Notes: generated by a model not told the origin, from the letters alone. 64,000 bases of DNA from an uncultured Actinomycetes bacterium (GCA_937863385.1 CALMBW010000018.1:248001-312000); one strand, 5' to 3'. Counted from the stretch's first letter, positions 43,902 through 54,999 are shown. Numbers and translations are program-made.

Positions 43902-44995
43902 CGGGTGCTCGTCTCTTCGATCAGGCCTTGCGCATGGTCTCGCGCCCAAGCGTCGCTCCGCTCGATGTCTTCGAGCTTCATCGGGTCAAGGGGCCGGTGC
44001 GCCTCGATCGTCGCTTCCACCACCCCGGTTATGTCGGTGAAGCGAAGCTCTTCCTTGAGGAAAGCATGCACCGCGACCTCGTTAGCGGCGTTCAATACGG
44101 CAGGGAATGTCGAGCCGCGGCGACCGGCCTCGTACGCAAGTTCGAGGGCCGGGAAGCGATCATTGTCGACGGCTTCGAACGTAAGCTCGGCAACGTCCTT
44201 CAGGTCGAGGCGGGCGAAGGGCTCAGGATGCTCGACCTCGAGCGCGGCCTGGATCGGGATGCGCATATCGGCCGGCCCTGCCTGGAGCACCTGCGATCCA
44301 TCGATGAACTCAACGATGCCGTGAACGACGGACTGCGGATGCACGATGACATCGATCTGGTCGTAGGAGAACCCGAACAGGTGATGCGCCTCGATCACCT
44401 CCAAACCCTTGTTCATCAGGGTTGCGGAATCGACGGTGATCTTTCGTCCCATGTTCCACGTTGGATGGGCAAGGGCGTCGTCTACGGTCACATCACTAAG
44501 ATCGGTTCGCGTTCTGAAAGGTCCGCCTGAAGCCGTGACAACTATGCGTTTAACCGAGTTCGGGTCAACTGGATCCAAGATCTGAGAGAGTGCCGCGTGC
44601 TCGGAATCCACGGCCGCGATCCGTCCACCGGACCGCTGCATCGTGTCGAGACACAGCTCACCCGCGGCGACAAGGCTCTCTTTGTTGGCGAGGGCGAGCG
44701 TCTTGCCCTCTTCGAGCGCCGCCAGAGACGCTCGCAACCCTGCGGCACCGACCACCGCGTTAACCACGATGTCGGCGTCGGCCCGTCTTGCCACTGCTAC
44801 GGCTGCATCCACCCCAAGGCCGATGTCTGAAACGCCAAGGTCGTCGGCCTGCTTCTCGAGACCGGCGCGATCGGAACCAGCTACAAGCGCCACGACGCGA
44901 AGCTCATCGGGATGAGCTTGGATCACTTCGATGGTCTGGCGGCCGATCGATCCGGTGCTGCCGAGGATCGCTATCGACCTAGGGGTGGTGGTCAC
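43898..44995 (-). CDS. dxr: 1-deoxy-D-xylulose 5-phosphate reductoisomerase
   Basis: NADPH-dependent second step of the MEP pathway, 365 residues. Motifs: ILGSTGSIGRQT, NAVVGAAGL, ANKESLV, VDSEHAALSQ (metal), TWNMGRKITVDSATLMNKGLE and the C-terminal helical domain. GTG start at 44995 with GGGAGG upstream. It forms a coupled pair with rseP. Confidence 0.97.
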   Translation of the reverse strand: MTTTPRSIAILGSTGSIGRQTIEVIQAHPDELRVVALVAGSDRAGLEKQADDLGVSDIGLGVDAAVAVARRADADIVVNAVVGAAGLRASLAALEEGKTLALANKESLVAAGELCLDTMQRSGGRIAAVDSEHAALSQILDPVDPNSVKRIVVTASGGPFRTRTDLSDVTVDDALAHPTWNMGRKITVDSATLMNKGLEVIEAHHLFGFSYDQIDVIVHPQSVVHGIVEFIDGSQVLQAGPADMRIPIQAALEVEHPEPFARLDLKDVAELTFEAVDNDRFPALELAYEAGRRGSTFPAVLNAANEVAVHAFLKEELRFTDITGVVEATIEAHRPLDPMKLEDIERSDAWARDHAQGLIEETSTR

Positions 44996-45057
44996 GGGAC
45001 AATCCTCCCACGGTGACCCGGCTACGAGGTGTGCAGGTTGTGGAGAAAGCGTTGAGG

Positions 45058-45909
45058 TCAGGAGATAGCCAAGCGCAGATACAGACAGGCCGCCGGGGCG
45101 CAGAAGATGATGGCATCAAGCCTGTCCAGGAAGCCACCGTGGCCCGGCAACAAACCCGACGAGTCTTTGATCCCGATCTCGCGTTTGGCCATCGATTCGA
45201 CGAGATCCCCAACCGGCGCAAGCAGTCCGGCGATACCGCCCAGAGCGAGACCATTCGTTACGCCGAGCGCGTCGACGAAGTACCCGAATGCCATGCCGCC
45301 CAGCAATGAGACGACCATCCCACCGGCGAATCCCTCCCAAGATTTCGCAGGCGAAAGGGAAGGCGCCATCTTGTGTTTACCGAACCGGGTTCCCACGAAG
45401 TAGGCACCGATGTCGTCAAGCGCGGTGATGAAAACGAACGAGATCAAGAGTGAGAGTCCCGACGGTTCCATCATCAAGATGAGGACTGCGCCGGCACCGC
45501 CGCCGCCGATCCACGCGACCGATAGCAAGGTCCACGCGACATCGGTCATGGCGCTCACCCCGCGCTGGGGTCTCAGGGCAAGCACGAAAGCACCCACTAG
45601 TGCCCCCGCCAGCACGGCCGACAGCAGGCGCGGCTCCTCGAGATACGCGGTCACGAGCATCCCGAGTCCACAGAGGATCGCGAAGGGCACGACAGGCCGG
45701 TGGTGCGTCTTGATCAGAGCATCGAGCAGCTCGTATTGGGCCAAGAGAACGACCACGACCACAAGCACGAAGAAGGGAGTCGTTCCAGCCAACGCGGTGC
45801 CGATGATCAGCAGTATGAGAGCCACACCGGTCATCACCGCGGTGCGCAGCGACCGTCCCGAAGGTGGGGTTTCGGGGGCCGGAGGAACGGCTACCTGGTT
45901 ATCCGCCAT
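45058..45909 (-). CDS. cdsA: Phosphatidate cytidylyltransferase CdsA
   Basis: Integral membrane enzyme forming CDP-diacylglycerol, the substrate for PgsA. Around 283 residues with about seven spans, and the full CTP-transferase signature SMAKREIGIKDSSGLL plus PGHGGFLDRLD near the C-terminus. Either GTG at 45930 or ATG at 45909 may start; the ATG has GGAGGGAG upstream. It follows frr closely, the usual frr-cdsA-dxr order. Confidence 0.93.
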   Translation of the reverse strand: MADNQVAVPPAPETPPSGRSLRTAVMTGVALILLIIGTALAGTTPFFVLVVVVVLLAQYELLDALIKTHHRPVVPFAILCGLGMLVTAYLEEPRLLSAVLAGALVGAFVLALRPQRGVSAMTDVAWTLLSVAWIGGGGAGAVLILMMEPSGLSLLISFVFITALDDIGAYFVGTRFGKHKMAPSLSPAKSWEGFAGGMVVSLLGGMAFGYFVDALGVTNGLALGGIAGLLAPVGDLVESMAKREIGIKDSSGLLPGHGGFLDRLDAIIFCAPAACLYLRLAIS

Positions 45910-45930
45910 CCGGCGAGCTCCCTCCGCCAC

Positions 45931-46497
45931 TTATACCTCGGAGAGTTCCGCTTCCTTGCGCTTGAGGTTCTCGTCTACCTCTGCGACGTACCGGTCGGTC
46001 AGCTTCTGCAGTTCACCCTCAGCTCCGCGCTCTTCGTCTTCTGACATCAGACCGTCCTTCTTCATACGCTCGAGCTCTTGCTTGGCATGACGGCGGACGC
46101 CTCGAACCGCGACGCGGCCCTCTTCCGCCCTGCTGTGGGCCACCTTCTTGAGCTCGTTGCGGCGGTCCTCGGTGAGATCGGGGAACGCTAAGCGGATCAC
46201 CTGACCGTCGTTGTTAGGCGTGATGCCGAGGTCCGAGCCCAGGATGGCCTTTTCGATCCCTGAGATGGAATTGGGGTCGTAAGGGGCGATCACCATCAAG
46301 CGGGGTTCGGGAACCGAGATGTTTGCAACCTGGTTGAGCGGCGTCTGGGTCCCGTAATAGTCGACCGTGATGCGGTTGAGGATCGCAGGGGTCGCCCGGC
46401 CCGAGCGGATACCGGCAAGCTCCTCCTGGTTATGGAGAACCGCTTGCTTCATCTTGTGTTCCGCTTCCTTCAGGACCTCTTGCTTGGTCTCGGCCAC
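45931..46497 (-). CDS. frr: Ribosome recycling factor
   Basis: Splits post-termination ribosomes with EF-G. Of 188 residues: the coiled-coil bundle SGRATPAILNRITVDYYG, LNQVANISVPEPRLMVIAPYD, ILGSDLGITPNNDGQVIRLAFPDLTEDRR. Complete and ordinary, 8 nt after pyrH. Confidence 0.97.
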   Translation of the reverse strand: MAETKQEVLKEAEHKMKQAVLHNQEELAGIRSGRATPAILNRITVDYYGTQTPLNQVANISVPEPRLMVIAPYDPNSISGIEKAILGSDLGITPNNDGQVIRLAFPDLTEDRRNELKKVAHSRAEEGRVAVRGVRRHAKQELERMKKDGLMSEDEERGAEGELQKLTDRYVAEVDENLKRKEAELSEV

Positions 46498-46505
46498 CGT
46501 GCCTC

Positions 46506-47878
<1,373 letters not shown>

Positions 47879-47920
47879 CGGTTACTACCTTTCTACGTGT
47901 TGCGACAGCTGAAGCTTCGT

Positions 47921-48856
47921 TCAGGCGTCGGTCTTGGGTGACGGGTGCGAGAGGTCGCCTGGCTCGTCGCCCTTGGCATCGGCGACCGCTGCGTCGGACG
48001 TGGCCGCTACAGCAGCACCGGTATCCGGGGACTCGGTCGTTGCAGCCGCTTCTTCGGCCTCGAGCTGGAGCTCCCACTCGGCCTTCGGTTCTGCAGCGGC
48101 CGTCTGCAACACGTCTTCGGCAGGCTTCGCCGGAGCAGGAGCAGCAGGCTGAGGCTTCTCGCCATCGGCGGGACGCAAAGAACGGCCCTCGATCGCCGCA
48201 TCGGCGATGATGCGCGTGAGCAGCGCACCAGAGCGGATCGCGTCGTCGTTGCCCGGGATGCCGAAGTCGGCGTCGTCGGGGTCCGAGTTGGTGTCGAGGA
48301 TCGCGACGACGGGGATACCAAGCTTCTTGGCCTCGCGCACGGCGATCTCTTCCTTCTTGGTGTCGAGGATGAACACGGCGTCCGGCTGCTTGGTCAGGTT
48401 CTTGAGTCCGCCCAGGTTGCGGGCGAGCTTCTCGTACTGACGGGTCAGCTTGAGCTGTTCCTTCTTGGGGAAACTCGAGATCGATCCGGTTTCGATCATC
48501 TCGCCAAGCTCGTTCATGCGCTTGATGCGATCGGCCATCGTCCGGAAATTGGTGAGCATCCCACCGAGCCAGCGGAAGTTCACGTACGGCATCCCGGATC
48601 GGTCGGCCTGTTCGGCCACCGCATCCTGGAGTTGTTTCTTGGTGGCGATGAACAGCACCGTGCCACCGCCGGCGACCAGATCGCGCACGAAGCTGTACGC
48701 CTTCTCGATCCCCTGGACGGTCTGTTGCAGGTCCAGGATATAGATACCGTTGCGTTCGGTGAAGATGAAACGCTTCATCTTCGGGTTCCAACGGCGGGTC
48801 TGGTGTCCGAAGTGGACACCAGCCTCAAGCAACTGCCGCGTTGTTACGACGGGCAT
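47921..48856 (-). CDS. rpsB: 30S ribosomal protein S2
   Basis: A 311-residue S2: [74 protein letters not shown]. The last 80 residues are an Ala/Glu/Asp-rich extension not needed for the S2 fold (usual length 230-270). ATG at 48856 with a structured leader upstream. Confidence 0.96.
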   Translation of the reverse strand: MPVVTTRQLLEAGVHFGHQTRRWNPKMKRFIFTERNGIYILDLQQTVQGIEKAYSFVRDLVAGGGTVLFIATKKQLQDAVAEQADRSGMPYVNFRWLGGMLTNFRTMADRIKRMNELGEMIETGSISSFPKKEQLKLTRQYEKLARNLGGLKNLTKQPDAVFILDTKKEEIAVREAKKLGIPVVAILDTNSDPDDADFGIPGNDDAIRSGALLTRIIADAAIEGRSLRPADGEKPQPAAPAPAKPAEDVLQTAAAEPKAEWELQLEAEEAAATTESPDTGAAVAATSDAAVADAKGDEPGDLSHPSPKTDA

Positions 48857-48909
48857 GACTAACCAACCTCCTCCGGTTGTTCGCCGGCCTTTAGGCAGAC
48901 CGGACCCTC

Positions 48910-48952
48910 CGCTCGTCGACCCTGCACGCGCAGGGACCGAAGTTGACGAGCG
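48910..48952 (-). promoter_or_regulatory. Nested stem-loop in the rpsB leader
   Basis: Outer arms CGCTCGTC/GACGAGCG (8 bp) enclose an inner CCCTGC-GCGT-GCAGGG hairpin, about 55-95 nt upstream of the rpsB start. S2 represses rpsB-tsf in several bacteria; this is a candidate S2 leader of unassigned class, or a terminator for the upstream sigma-factor gene. Confidence 0.5.
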
Positions 48953-49019
48953 TGCGGAATGTATGACTCTCTAAGGATAACCCGCAGCAGACGGGCCCGA
49001 AGCCCAGCCCGGAACGAGG

Positions 49020-49862
49020 CTAGATGTCCGACGGGGTCGTAGCCTCGGAGATCTTGCCCCGAAGCGCCAACACTGCCTTGGTATGCATCTGACAGATGCG
49101 GGACTCGGTGACTCCTAGGACCTGGCCGATCTCGGCCAGGGTGAGGCCTTCGTAGTAATAGAGCGTGATGACAACCTTCTCGCGCTCGGGGAGCCGGTTG
49201 ATCGAATCCGTGAGGATGTTCTTCATCTCTTCGGACTCGAAAGCCTCCATCGGGCCTGCGGTCTTGGTGTCCTCGAGGGTTTCGACCAGTGAGAGCTTGT
49301 CGCCCTTTTCGCCGTCAACGTTCATGAGCTCATCGAGGGCGATCAAGGAGACCGTGGACAGCTGCGTGTAGATGGCGTTCAGCTCATCGATCGTGATCTC
49401 CATCTCCTCGGCGATCTCGGCGTCGGAGGGAGGACGTTTCAGCTTGTTCTCGAGGGCGGCGTAGGCCTTCTCGACCTGCCGGGCCTTGGAGCGCACGGAC
49501 CTTGGCACCCAGTCGATCGCCCTGAGCTCGTCGATGATCGCCCCGCGTATCCGAGAGATCGCGTAGGTCTCGAACTTGATCCCACGCTCTTGGTCGTACT
49601 TATCGATAGCGTCGATGAGACCGAAGATGCCATAGCTGATCAGGTCCGCTTGGTCGATGTTGGCGGGAAGGCCGACCGCCACCCTGCCCGCCACGTACTT
49701 GACCAGCGGGGAGAAGTGGAGGATCAGACGGTCGCGCGCTGCTGTGTTCCCATCGGCTTTGTACTCGTTCCATGCTTCGCCGACGCTGTCGATGACATCG
49801 TCTCCGAATCCGTCCATCTCGTTGTTGACGTCAGGCACGCGGGTGGCTTCTTTCGTAGACAT
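49020..49862 (-). CDS. WhiG/FliA-family RNA polymerase sigma factor
   Basis: A 280-residue group-3 sigma-28 type factor. Region 2 includes [61 protein letters not shown]; region 3 and region 4 ([41 protein letters not shown]) follow. WhiG directs sporulation in streptomycetes and FliA directs flagellar genes; no flagellar or sporulation genes are in this window. The start overlaps the xerC end by 32 nt. Confidence 0.9.
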   Translation of the reverse strand: MSTKEATRVPDVNNEMDGFGDDVIDSVGEAWNEYKADGNTAARDRLILHFSPLVKYVAGRVAVGLPANIDQADLISYGIFGLIDAIDKYDQERGIKFETYAISRIRGAIIDELRAIDWVPRSVRSKARQVEKAYAALENKLKRPPSDAEIAEEMEITIDELNAIYTQLSTVSLIALDELMNVDGEKGDKLSLVETLEDTKTAGPMEAFESEEMKNILTDSINRLPEREKVVITLYYYEGLTLAEIGQVLGVTESRICQMHTKAVLALRGKISEATTPSDI

Positions 49863-50733
49863 CCCTCAGGCGTTGCGTGGATACGTGAGTGTAGACCTGT
49901 GTCGTAGCGAGGCTGGCGTGCCCTAGAAGCTCTTGAACGACGCGCAGGTCCGCCCCACCATCGAGCAGGTGGGTGGCGAAAGAATGCCGCAGAGTGTGCG
50001 GACCCACGGGTACCTCGCCCTCGGCCCTCATGTACTTCTCCAGCATGGACCTGACCGAGCGCGGTCCGATCCTGTTGCCCCTAGCCCCGAGAAATACGGC
50101 TGGAGTGGAGGTGCCATTCACCAACCCTGGGCGAGCTTCGCCTAAGTACCGCTCGAGACAAGAAACAGCAGGGGTCGAGAGAGGCACCCTTCTCTGCTTT
50201 CGACCCTTGCCCATCACTGTCATGGCACCAGCTCGGAGATCGAGATCGTCGATGTCCAACCCACAAAGCTCCGAAACGCGGATCCCCGACCCGTAGAGCA
50301 CCTCAAGGATCGCCCTATCGCGGACCCCCAATGGATCGTCTTGGGGTGGCAGTTCGATCAAGGCAGCAACCTTGGGGGCCCTTAGCACCTTGGGCAACGG
50401 CTTATCCAACTTCGGAACCTCGAGGTCGATGGCCGGGTCGGCTTCGATCACCTCATGGAGTACCGCCCACCTGAGCATCGAGCGCAGGGCGCTGACCTTG
50501 CGAGCGATCGTTCGGCGGGCGTAGTGCTGCTCACCCAAGAACGAGACGTAGCGGCGCAGCGTGCGCCGGTCTATCGAGTCCGCGGTCCGGATATGACGAC
50601 GCCCGGCCCAGGAGATGAAGAGATCGAGATCACTTGCATATGCGGCGAGCGTGTGCGACGACATGTTCCTTTCCGCGCTACAGGAGCGCAGGAAGTCGCT
50701 CGCAAGTGCCTCGATGCTGGTGGATCCCGCCAT
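49831..50733 (-). CDS. Tyrosine recombinase XerC/XerD
   Basis: A 300-residue tyrosine recombinase. Core-binding domain 1-95; catalytic domain with [12 protein letters not shown] (Arg), [11 protein letters not shown] (Lys), [39 protein letters not shown] (HxxR, His/Trp position, Tyr nucleophile). All catalytic residues are intact. Its location beside whiG-rpsB, and not in a phage setting, suggests a chromosomal dimer-resolution enzyme acting with FtsK. Confidence 0.9.
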   Translation of the reverse strand: MAGSTSIEALASDFLRSCSAERNMSSHTLAAYASDLDLFISWAGRRHIRTADSIDRRTLRRYVSFLGEQHYARRTIARKVSALRSMLRWAVLHEVIEADPAIDLEVPKLDKPLPKVLRAPKVAALIELPPQDDPLGVRDRAILEVLYGSGIRVSELCGLDIDDLDLRAGAMTVMGKGRKQRRVPLSTPAVSCLERYLGEARPGLVNGTSTPAVFLGARGNRIGPRSVRSMLEKYMRAEGEVPVGPHTLRHSFATHLLDGGADLRVVQELLGHASLATTQVYTHVSTQRLRDVYERSHPRA

Positions 50734-50824
50734 CCCAACCTCAGTCTCGTAGATGCCCCATTCAGCCGTGCCAGTTCAAAGGATGAAGTGCCGCAAATAC
50801 AGTGTCAACGACACCCGGCTCTTG

Positions 50825-53422
50825 TCAGTTGTTGGTGGCAGCCGAGAATCCGTGCCAGAAACTGCCGGCGGGCGCCTCGGCCTTCACTGCGCGATGGGCC
50901 AGCATCCAGGCTCCAAGCTTCGGAGCCGGCAGGGGGCGGCTGATTCCGAAACCTTGAGCCACATCGCATCCCATGGCTTTGAGAGCGGCACAAAGTTCGT
51001 CTGTTTCAACTCCTTCGGCGATGACATGCATGCCCAGGTTGCGGCCAAGATCGATGATGGAGCGCACGATGATGGCGTCATTCTCATCGACCTGCATACC
51101 CAACACGAAGGACTTGTCGATCTTGAGGGCGTCGACGGGGAGTCGCTTCAGATAGGACATGGACGAGTAGCCGGTACCGAAGTCGTCGATGGACAACCTG
51201 ATCCCCATCTCGCTCAGTCTCGTTAGGAGCCCGATGGCGCGGACCGGGTCGTCCATGATCGAGCTTTCGGTTATCTCTAGCTCGAGCGAGCGCGGCGGGA
51301 CGTCGTACTCGTCGAGAAGCGCCCCGATCGAGTCACAGATCTCTTCCCCACCCGTGAGAAGACGGACCGAAAGGTTCACGGCGACGTGAAGGTCCGGCTC
51401 CATGCGCCGCCACTGAGACAGTTGTTGGATCGACTTCCGCAGGACGAACATCGTGAGCGGTTTGATCAGACCGGTGTGCTCGGCTAGAGGGATGAACTCG
51501 TTGGGAGGCACCAGACCCTTTCGTGGGTGGTCCCAGCGAACGAGTGCTTCCACGCCCACGACATCTCCGCTGGTAAGAGAGACCTTGGGCTGGAAGAACA
51601 CCACGAGCTGCTCGGTATCGATCGCTTCGCGCAGTTCGCTGACCAGAGCCAGACGGCTTGGGCTGTATTGGTCTCGATCTGCGCCGTAGACCTCGAAACC
51701 GGAGTGAGCCCCCTTGGCCAGATACATCGCTACGTCTGCTCGTTGCATCAAGCCGTCAGCATCTCGGGCGTGCAACGGATAGACGGTCACACCGATCGAT
51801 CCGAAGACATCCAAGGTCGCCCCCGCAAGTCTGATCGGTTCCTTCATCTTCTCGAGGATCAGCTTCGCTTGTTCGGTTGCCCGTGCGATGTCATCAAGCC
51901 CGGTAAGCAAGATAGCGAACTCGTCCCCGCCGACACGGGCCAACGACGCCCCCTCAGGCAACAGCGCCGCTAGGCGCTTGCCCACTTCGACCAAAGCCTG
52001 GTCACCCACGACGTGGCCGAGCGTGTCGTTGATCTCTTTGAACCGGTCAAGGTCCATGAGCAGGACGGCGACGAGATCATCCGAGCGCTTGGCTCGATCG
52101 ATCGCCAGTTTGGCCAAGTAGCCGAACGAGCTTCGGTTGAAGAGGCCGGTGAGCGGATCGTGCTTGGCGAGATACTCGTTGGCTGCAGCTTGTTCCTGAA
52201 GAGTCTCCATCAGTCTGCCCTTCTCGAGCAGCATGCTGGCGTGCGCAGCGAGCGTCTCGAGCATCTTCAGATCAGACTCGTCGAACGCGCCCACGTCACC
52301 CATCCGGTTGGCGACCAGCAACGTTCCCGAGATGCCGTCCTCGCCACGCAGGGGGGCCGCGATCGCATCGGTGAAGTTGTTCTTCTCGAAGTACTCGGCG
52401 ACCTTCTCGTTGTGAAGCGGCGGTACCAAGAGGATGCCTTGACCGTCAGAAGCCACCCGGGCCCAGATCCCTTCGGTGGCATCGAGTAGGGCACGGTCGT
52501 TACGGAGGTCGTCTCCGGGGCCGAGGATCGTGCGGTCCGCTTCGCCGGGACTCTGGGGAGTGAAGACGATGATCTCGGCGATCTCTGCCTGAAGCATGTC
52601 GCGGGCTTGCGCGAGCAGTGCTTCGACCACCGACTGCCGGCCGAGCGAGCTTTGAAGCACGCGCGTCGAGTCATAGAGACGTTCCAGACTTTGGTGCTTC
52701 GAGCGTTGGTGAACATAGGCGCGATAGGCCAGGAACAACAACACCGCTGGGAAGGTCAGCAGCCAACCAGCCTTCACCTTCGACCATAGGATCACCGCAG
52801 TGGTCAATCCGAGGGACGTGTTGGTGAAAGAGGCGATGCTTCCAACCCCAACGAGCTGGCCCAAGGTGTGCAAGCGGCCTTCAGCAAGTGACATCGCGGT
52901 GGTTATGACCAAGCTCGAGAAAACATCCGTGAGCAGGGTCGCAGCGAAGATCGCTGCCAGCCCGCGTATGCCGATCGGATCGCCCGTGCCGAGGATCGTG
53001 TAGAAGACCAGTGCTGCGAGCGCTGCTTGCAAAGCGAAATGACAAAGGTTGAAGACCAACTTCAGAAGACGCTGGCGACGGTGAGCGATCAAGGCGACGC
53101 CCGCACCGATCACGTAGGAAACGATCATCCAATGAGGGGCAACGAAGTACAGCCCCAATACCAACGGAACCTCACTGAGGCTCGCCGAGAAGACCTGACG
53201 CTTGAGCTGGATGTGCACCACCGCGACCTCAGAGAGGAAGAAGAGAACCGTCAAGATCCACCACGGGATCTCGAACGGCCTGTTAGCCAAAACCCGGCTC
53301 TCCAGAGGTCCCGTTGCGATCAGGAATGCGGCGAGACCAAGGAAGGCGGCAAAGACCCAGATGCGCGCGTCGGCGGGGACCGAAGCTTTCGGTCTGTTGC
53401 TGACCCTCGATGTCATCACCAT
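50825..53422 (-). CDS. Membrane GAF-GGDEF-EAL cyclic-di-GMP enzyme
   Basis: An 865-residue protein: about seven to eight membrane spans (20-240), a GAF domain (about 255-405), GGDEF (VGGDEF at 498-502) and EAL (EALVRWDHP at 625-633, with NLSVRLL, ELEITESSIM, SIDDFGTGYSS and KIDKSFV). Both active sites look intact, so it may both make and hydrolyse c-di-GMP. An RxxD inhibitory site is not visible before GGDEF. ATG at 53422 or 53416. The leader is highly structured. Confidence 0.92.
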   Translation of the reverse strand: MVMTSRVSNRPKASVPADARIWVFAAFLGLAAFLIATGPLESRVLANRPFEIPWWILTVLFFLSEVAVVHIQLKRQVFSASLSEVPLVLGLYFVAPHWMIVSYVIGAGVALIAHRRQRLLKLVFNLCHFALQAALAALVFYTILGTGDPIGIRGLAAIFAATLLTDVFSSLVITTAMSLAEGRLHTLGQLVGVGSIASFTNTSLGLTTAVILWSKVKAGWLLTFPAVLLFLAYRAYVHQRSKHQSLERLYDSTRVLQSSLGRQSVVEALLAQARDMLQAEIAEIIVFTPQSPGEADRTILGPGDDLRNDRALLDATEGIWARVASDGQGILLVPPLHNEKVAEYFEKNNFTDAIAAPLRGEDGISGTLLVANRMGDVGAFDESDLKMLETLAAHASMLLEKGRLMETLQEQAAANEYLAKHDPLTGLFNRSSFGYLAKLAIDRAKRSDDLVAVLLMDLDRFKEINDTLGHVVGDQALVEVGKRLAALLPEGASLARVGGDEFAILLTGLDDIARATEQAKLILEKMKEPIRLAGATLDVFGSIGVTVYPLHARDADGLMQRADVAMYLAKGAHSGFEVYGADRDQYSPSRLALVSELREAIDTEQLVVFFQPKVSLTSGDVVGVEALVRWDHPRKGLVPPNEFIPLAEHTGLIKPLTMFVLRKSIQQLSQWRRMEPDLHVAVNLSVRLLTGGEEICDSIGALLDEYDVPPRSLELEITESSIMDDPVRAIGLLTRLSEMGIRLSIDDFGTGYSSMSYLKRLPVDALKIDKSFVLGMQVDENDAIIVRSIIDLGRNLGMHVIAEGVETDELCAALKAMGCDVAQGFGISRPLPAPKLGAWMLAHRAVKAEAPAGSFWHGFSAATNN

Positions 53423-53429
53423 CTCCGCA

Positions 53430-53550
53430 GGCTCCTTAGAGCCACACGCGCGACGACACGCTCAAAGCGTCGCGCAGCCAGAGAGTGAAAGGACCATGAT
53501 GGGTGCCCGACAGCCTTGCCCAGCTTTGCTGGCTAAGCCTCACGGTCGCC
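53430..53550 (-). promoter_or_regulatory. Structured leader of the c-di-GMP enzyme gene
   Basis: Three hairpins lie between the 5' region and the start. At 53430-53443, GGCTC-TAAG-GAGCC places the AAGGAG Shine-Dalgarno in a hairpin. At 53448-53475, GCGCGACG/CGTCGCGC is 8 bp. At 53502-53550 is a 49-nt imperfect hairpin around CCAGC-AAA-GCTGG. No known c-di-GMP riboswitch pattern was matched. Confidence 0.5.
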
Positions 53551-53572
53551 AAGTAAGCGGCCATCTCCCATT

Positions 53573-53593
53573 CCTCCCAATCTCACCCAGAAA
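53573..53593 (-). repeat. Shared leader element, copy A
   Basis: The plus strand reads cctcccaatctcacccagaa and one further a, about 150 nt upstream of the GGDEF-EAL gene. It matches copy B (55000-55020) at 20 of 21 positions with one gap, in the same orientation relative to the downstream gene. Confidence 0.6.
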
Positions 53594-53690
53594 TCGGCGC
53601 GGTTAGCGCCTGAAGCAACAATCGGCGTGGAAGGGCTCGCTATGTATCCACCCCTAGGCGGAAAGCGTTGGGACTAAAGAGACTAGTTCG

Positions 53691-53714
53691 CGAAAAGAAC
53701 GCCCCGGTATGGGG
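53691..53714. terminator. Hairpin after the CDF transporter gene
   Basis: GCCCC-GGTAT-GGGG can form in either direction; on the minus strand it is followed by CGTTCTTTT, about 45 nt after the transporter stop codon. Confidence 0.4.
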
Positions 53715-53759
53715 GATTTTCCCTAGGGGTCGCCAGCGTTGCCGCGCGTCCCCGGACCC

Positions 53760-54830
53760 CTATCGGAGGTTGGCATGGTGAGCCAGCAGCGCGTGGGGGT
53801 CACTACCCTCTCTCACCGATGGGTTCACATGAACCAAGGCACTATCGAGTTTCGGCACGTCGTGCAGAAGGGTGTGGTGGGCTTTCACCGCGATCTCGTG
53901 TGCCGCTTCGACGCTAAGCGCCGCATCTACCTCGACTTCGACCTCGGCCCGCATGCGGTGCCCGATCCATCTCACGCGAACGTCATCGACCTCTTTCACC
54001 CCGTCGATATCCGCAACGCATCGCTCGATCTTCGTCACGATCTCGGGGGATACTGCATCCATCAGACGGTAGTAGATGTCGCGCGCCGCATTTCCCAGGA
54101 CAACCAGGATCGCTACGGTAACCAGTAAACCGGCCAGTGCATCTCCGCGCTCGAACCCAAGAGCCACTCCGATAGCGCCCCCCAGCACAGCCAGCGAGGT
54201 CAGGCCGTCGGTACGGGCATGAAGTCCGTCCGCAACCAGAGCGGCTGAGCCGATCTCACGCCCCACGCGGATCCTGTAGAGGGCAACCAGCTCGTTACCG
54301 AGAAAGCCGATGATCGAGGCGGCGATCACAAGACCCAGATTGCTCAGAGGTTGGGGGTCGAACAGACGCTCTATGGATTCGTAGCCCGCGATCCCGGCTG
54401 AGATCGCGATGGCGAGCACGATGAAGATGCCGGCCACGTCTTCAGCGCGCCCGTAGCCGTAGGTGTAGCGGTTCGTTCGAGGACGCCTCCCAAGAGAGAA
54501 GGCGATCCACAGCGGGATAGCGGTCAGAGCGTCGGCGAAGTTGTGGATGGTGTCACTCAGCAGCGCTACCGACCCGCTAATGACCACGACCACCATCTGG
54601 AGACTCGCCGTGATACTCAGAACGATGAGCGAGATCTTCAGCGCCCGGATCCCTTTCGCGCTCGACTCGAGTGCACTGTCGACCTTGTCGGAGGCATCGT
54701 GGGAGTGGCCCAGGTTGAGGAAGTGCATCAAACGAGCCAGACGGCCACGACCCTTCGCCGCGTGGGCATGATCATGAGGATGATCGTGGTCCTCCACGCC
54801 GTGCGGGTGCTCGTCTCGGCTGTTCGTCAT
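53760..54830 (-). CDS. Cation diffusion facilitator (CzcD/ZitB-type) efflux transporter
   Basis: A 356-residue CDF exporter for Zn2+/Cd2+/Co2+ or similar. The N-terminus is His-rich (DEHPHGVEDHDHPHDHAHAA and GHSHD). Six spans include LLSDTIHNFADAL and VADGLHARTDGL, each with an HxxxD metal site, and a C-terminal cytoplasmic domain (GVKEVDDVRVRWIGHRMRAEVEVEVD). ATG at 54830 is preferred with AGGA upstream; longer frames extend into the intergenic leader. Divergent from the zinc-ribbon gene. Confidence 0.92.
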   Translation of the reverse strand: MTNSRDEHPHGVEDHDHPHDHAHAAKGRGRLARLMHFLNLGHSHDASDKVDSALESSAKGIRALKISLIVLSITASLQMVVVVISGSVALLSDTIHNFADALTAIPLWIAFSLGRRPRTNRYTYGYGRAEDVAGIFIVLAIAISAGIAGYESIERLFDPQPLSNLGLVIAASIIGFLGNELVALYRIRVGREIGSAALVADGLHARTDGLTSLAVLGGAIGVALGFERGDALAGLLVTVAILVVLGNAARDIYYRLMDAVSPEIVTKIERCVADIDGVKEVDDVRVRWIGHRMRAEVEVEVDAALSVEAAHEIAVKAHHTLLHDVPKLDSALVHVNPSVREGSDPHALLAHHANLR

Positions 54831-54954
54831 CGTTCCTGCTCCGTAACCAGTCCCAGGCCCCAGAAGTGTCATCCCGGCCCACTTTCCAGTACGGCAGGCG
54901 ACCATCGAACGGACCACTAGATACCGCCGGACACCACTCGCATAGCGTCGGATA

Positions 54955-54968
54955 CGCTCATCTGAGCG
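54955..54968. promoter_or_regulatory. Palindrome CGCTCA-TC-TGAGCG between CDF and zinc-ribbon genes
   Basis: A perfect 14-bp palindrome 125 bp upstream of the CDF start, within the divergent gap. It may be a repressor site controlling metal efflux; an alternative AGCGT/ACGCT hairpin overlaps. No regulator gene is adjacent. Confidence 0.4.
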
Positions 54969-54999
54969 AGTAGCTACGGTAGCAGAGCGATGTCGGTCC

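Noticed and set aside
49831-50733. Phage or integron integrase
   Set aside because: The tyrosine recombinase is in the core xerC position with no attachment site, cassette or phage genes nearby.
53423-53759. Known c-di-GMP-I (GEMM) riboswitch in the leader of the GGDEF-EAL gene
   Set aside because: Fragments such as GCAAAGC and GGGAC occur, but not in the required order or with the conserved P2/P3 elements on the sense strand.
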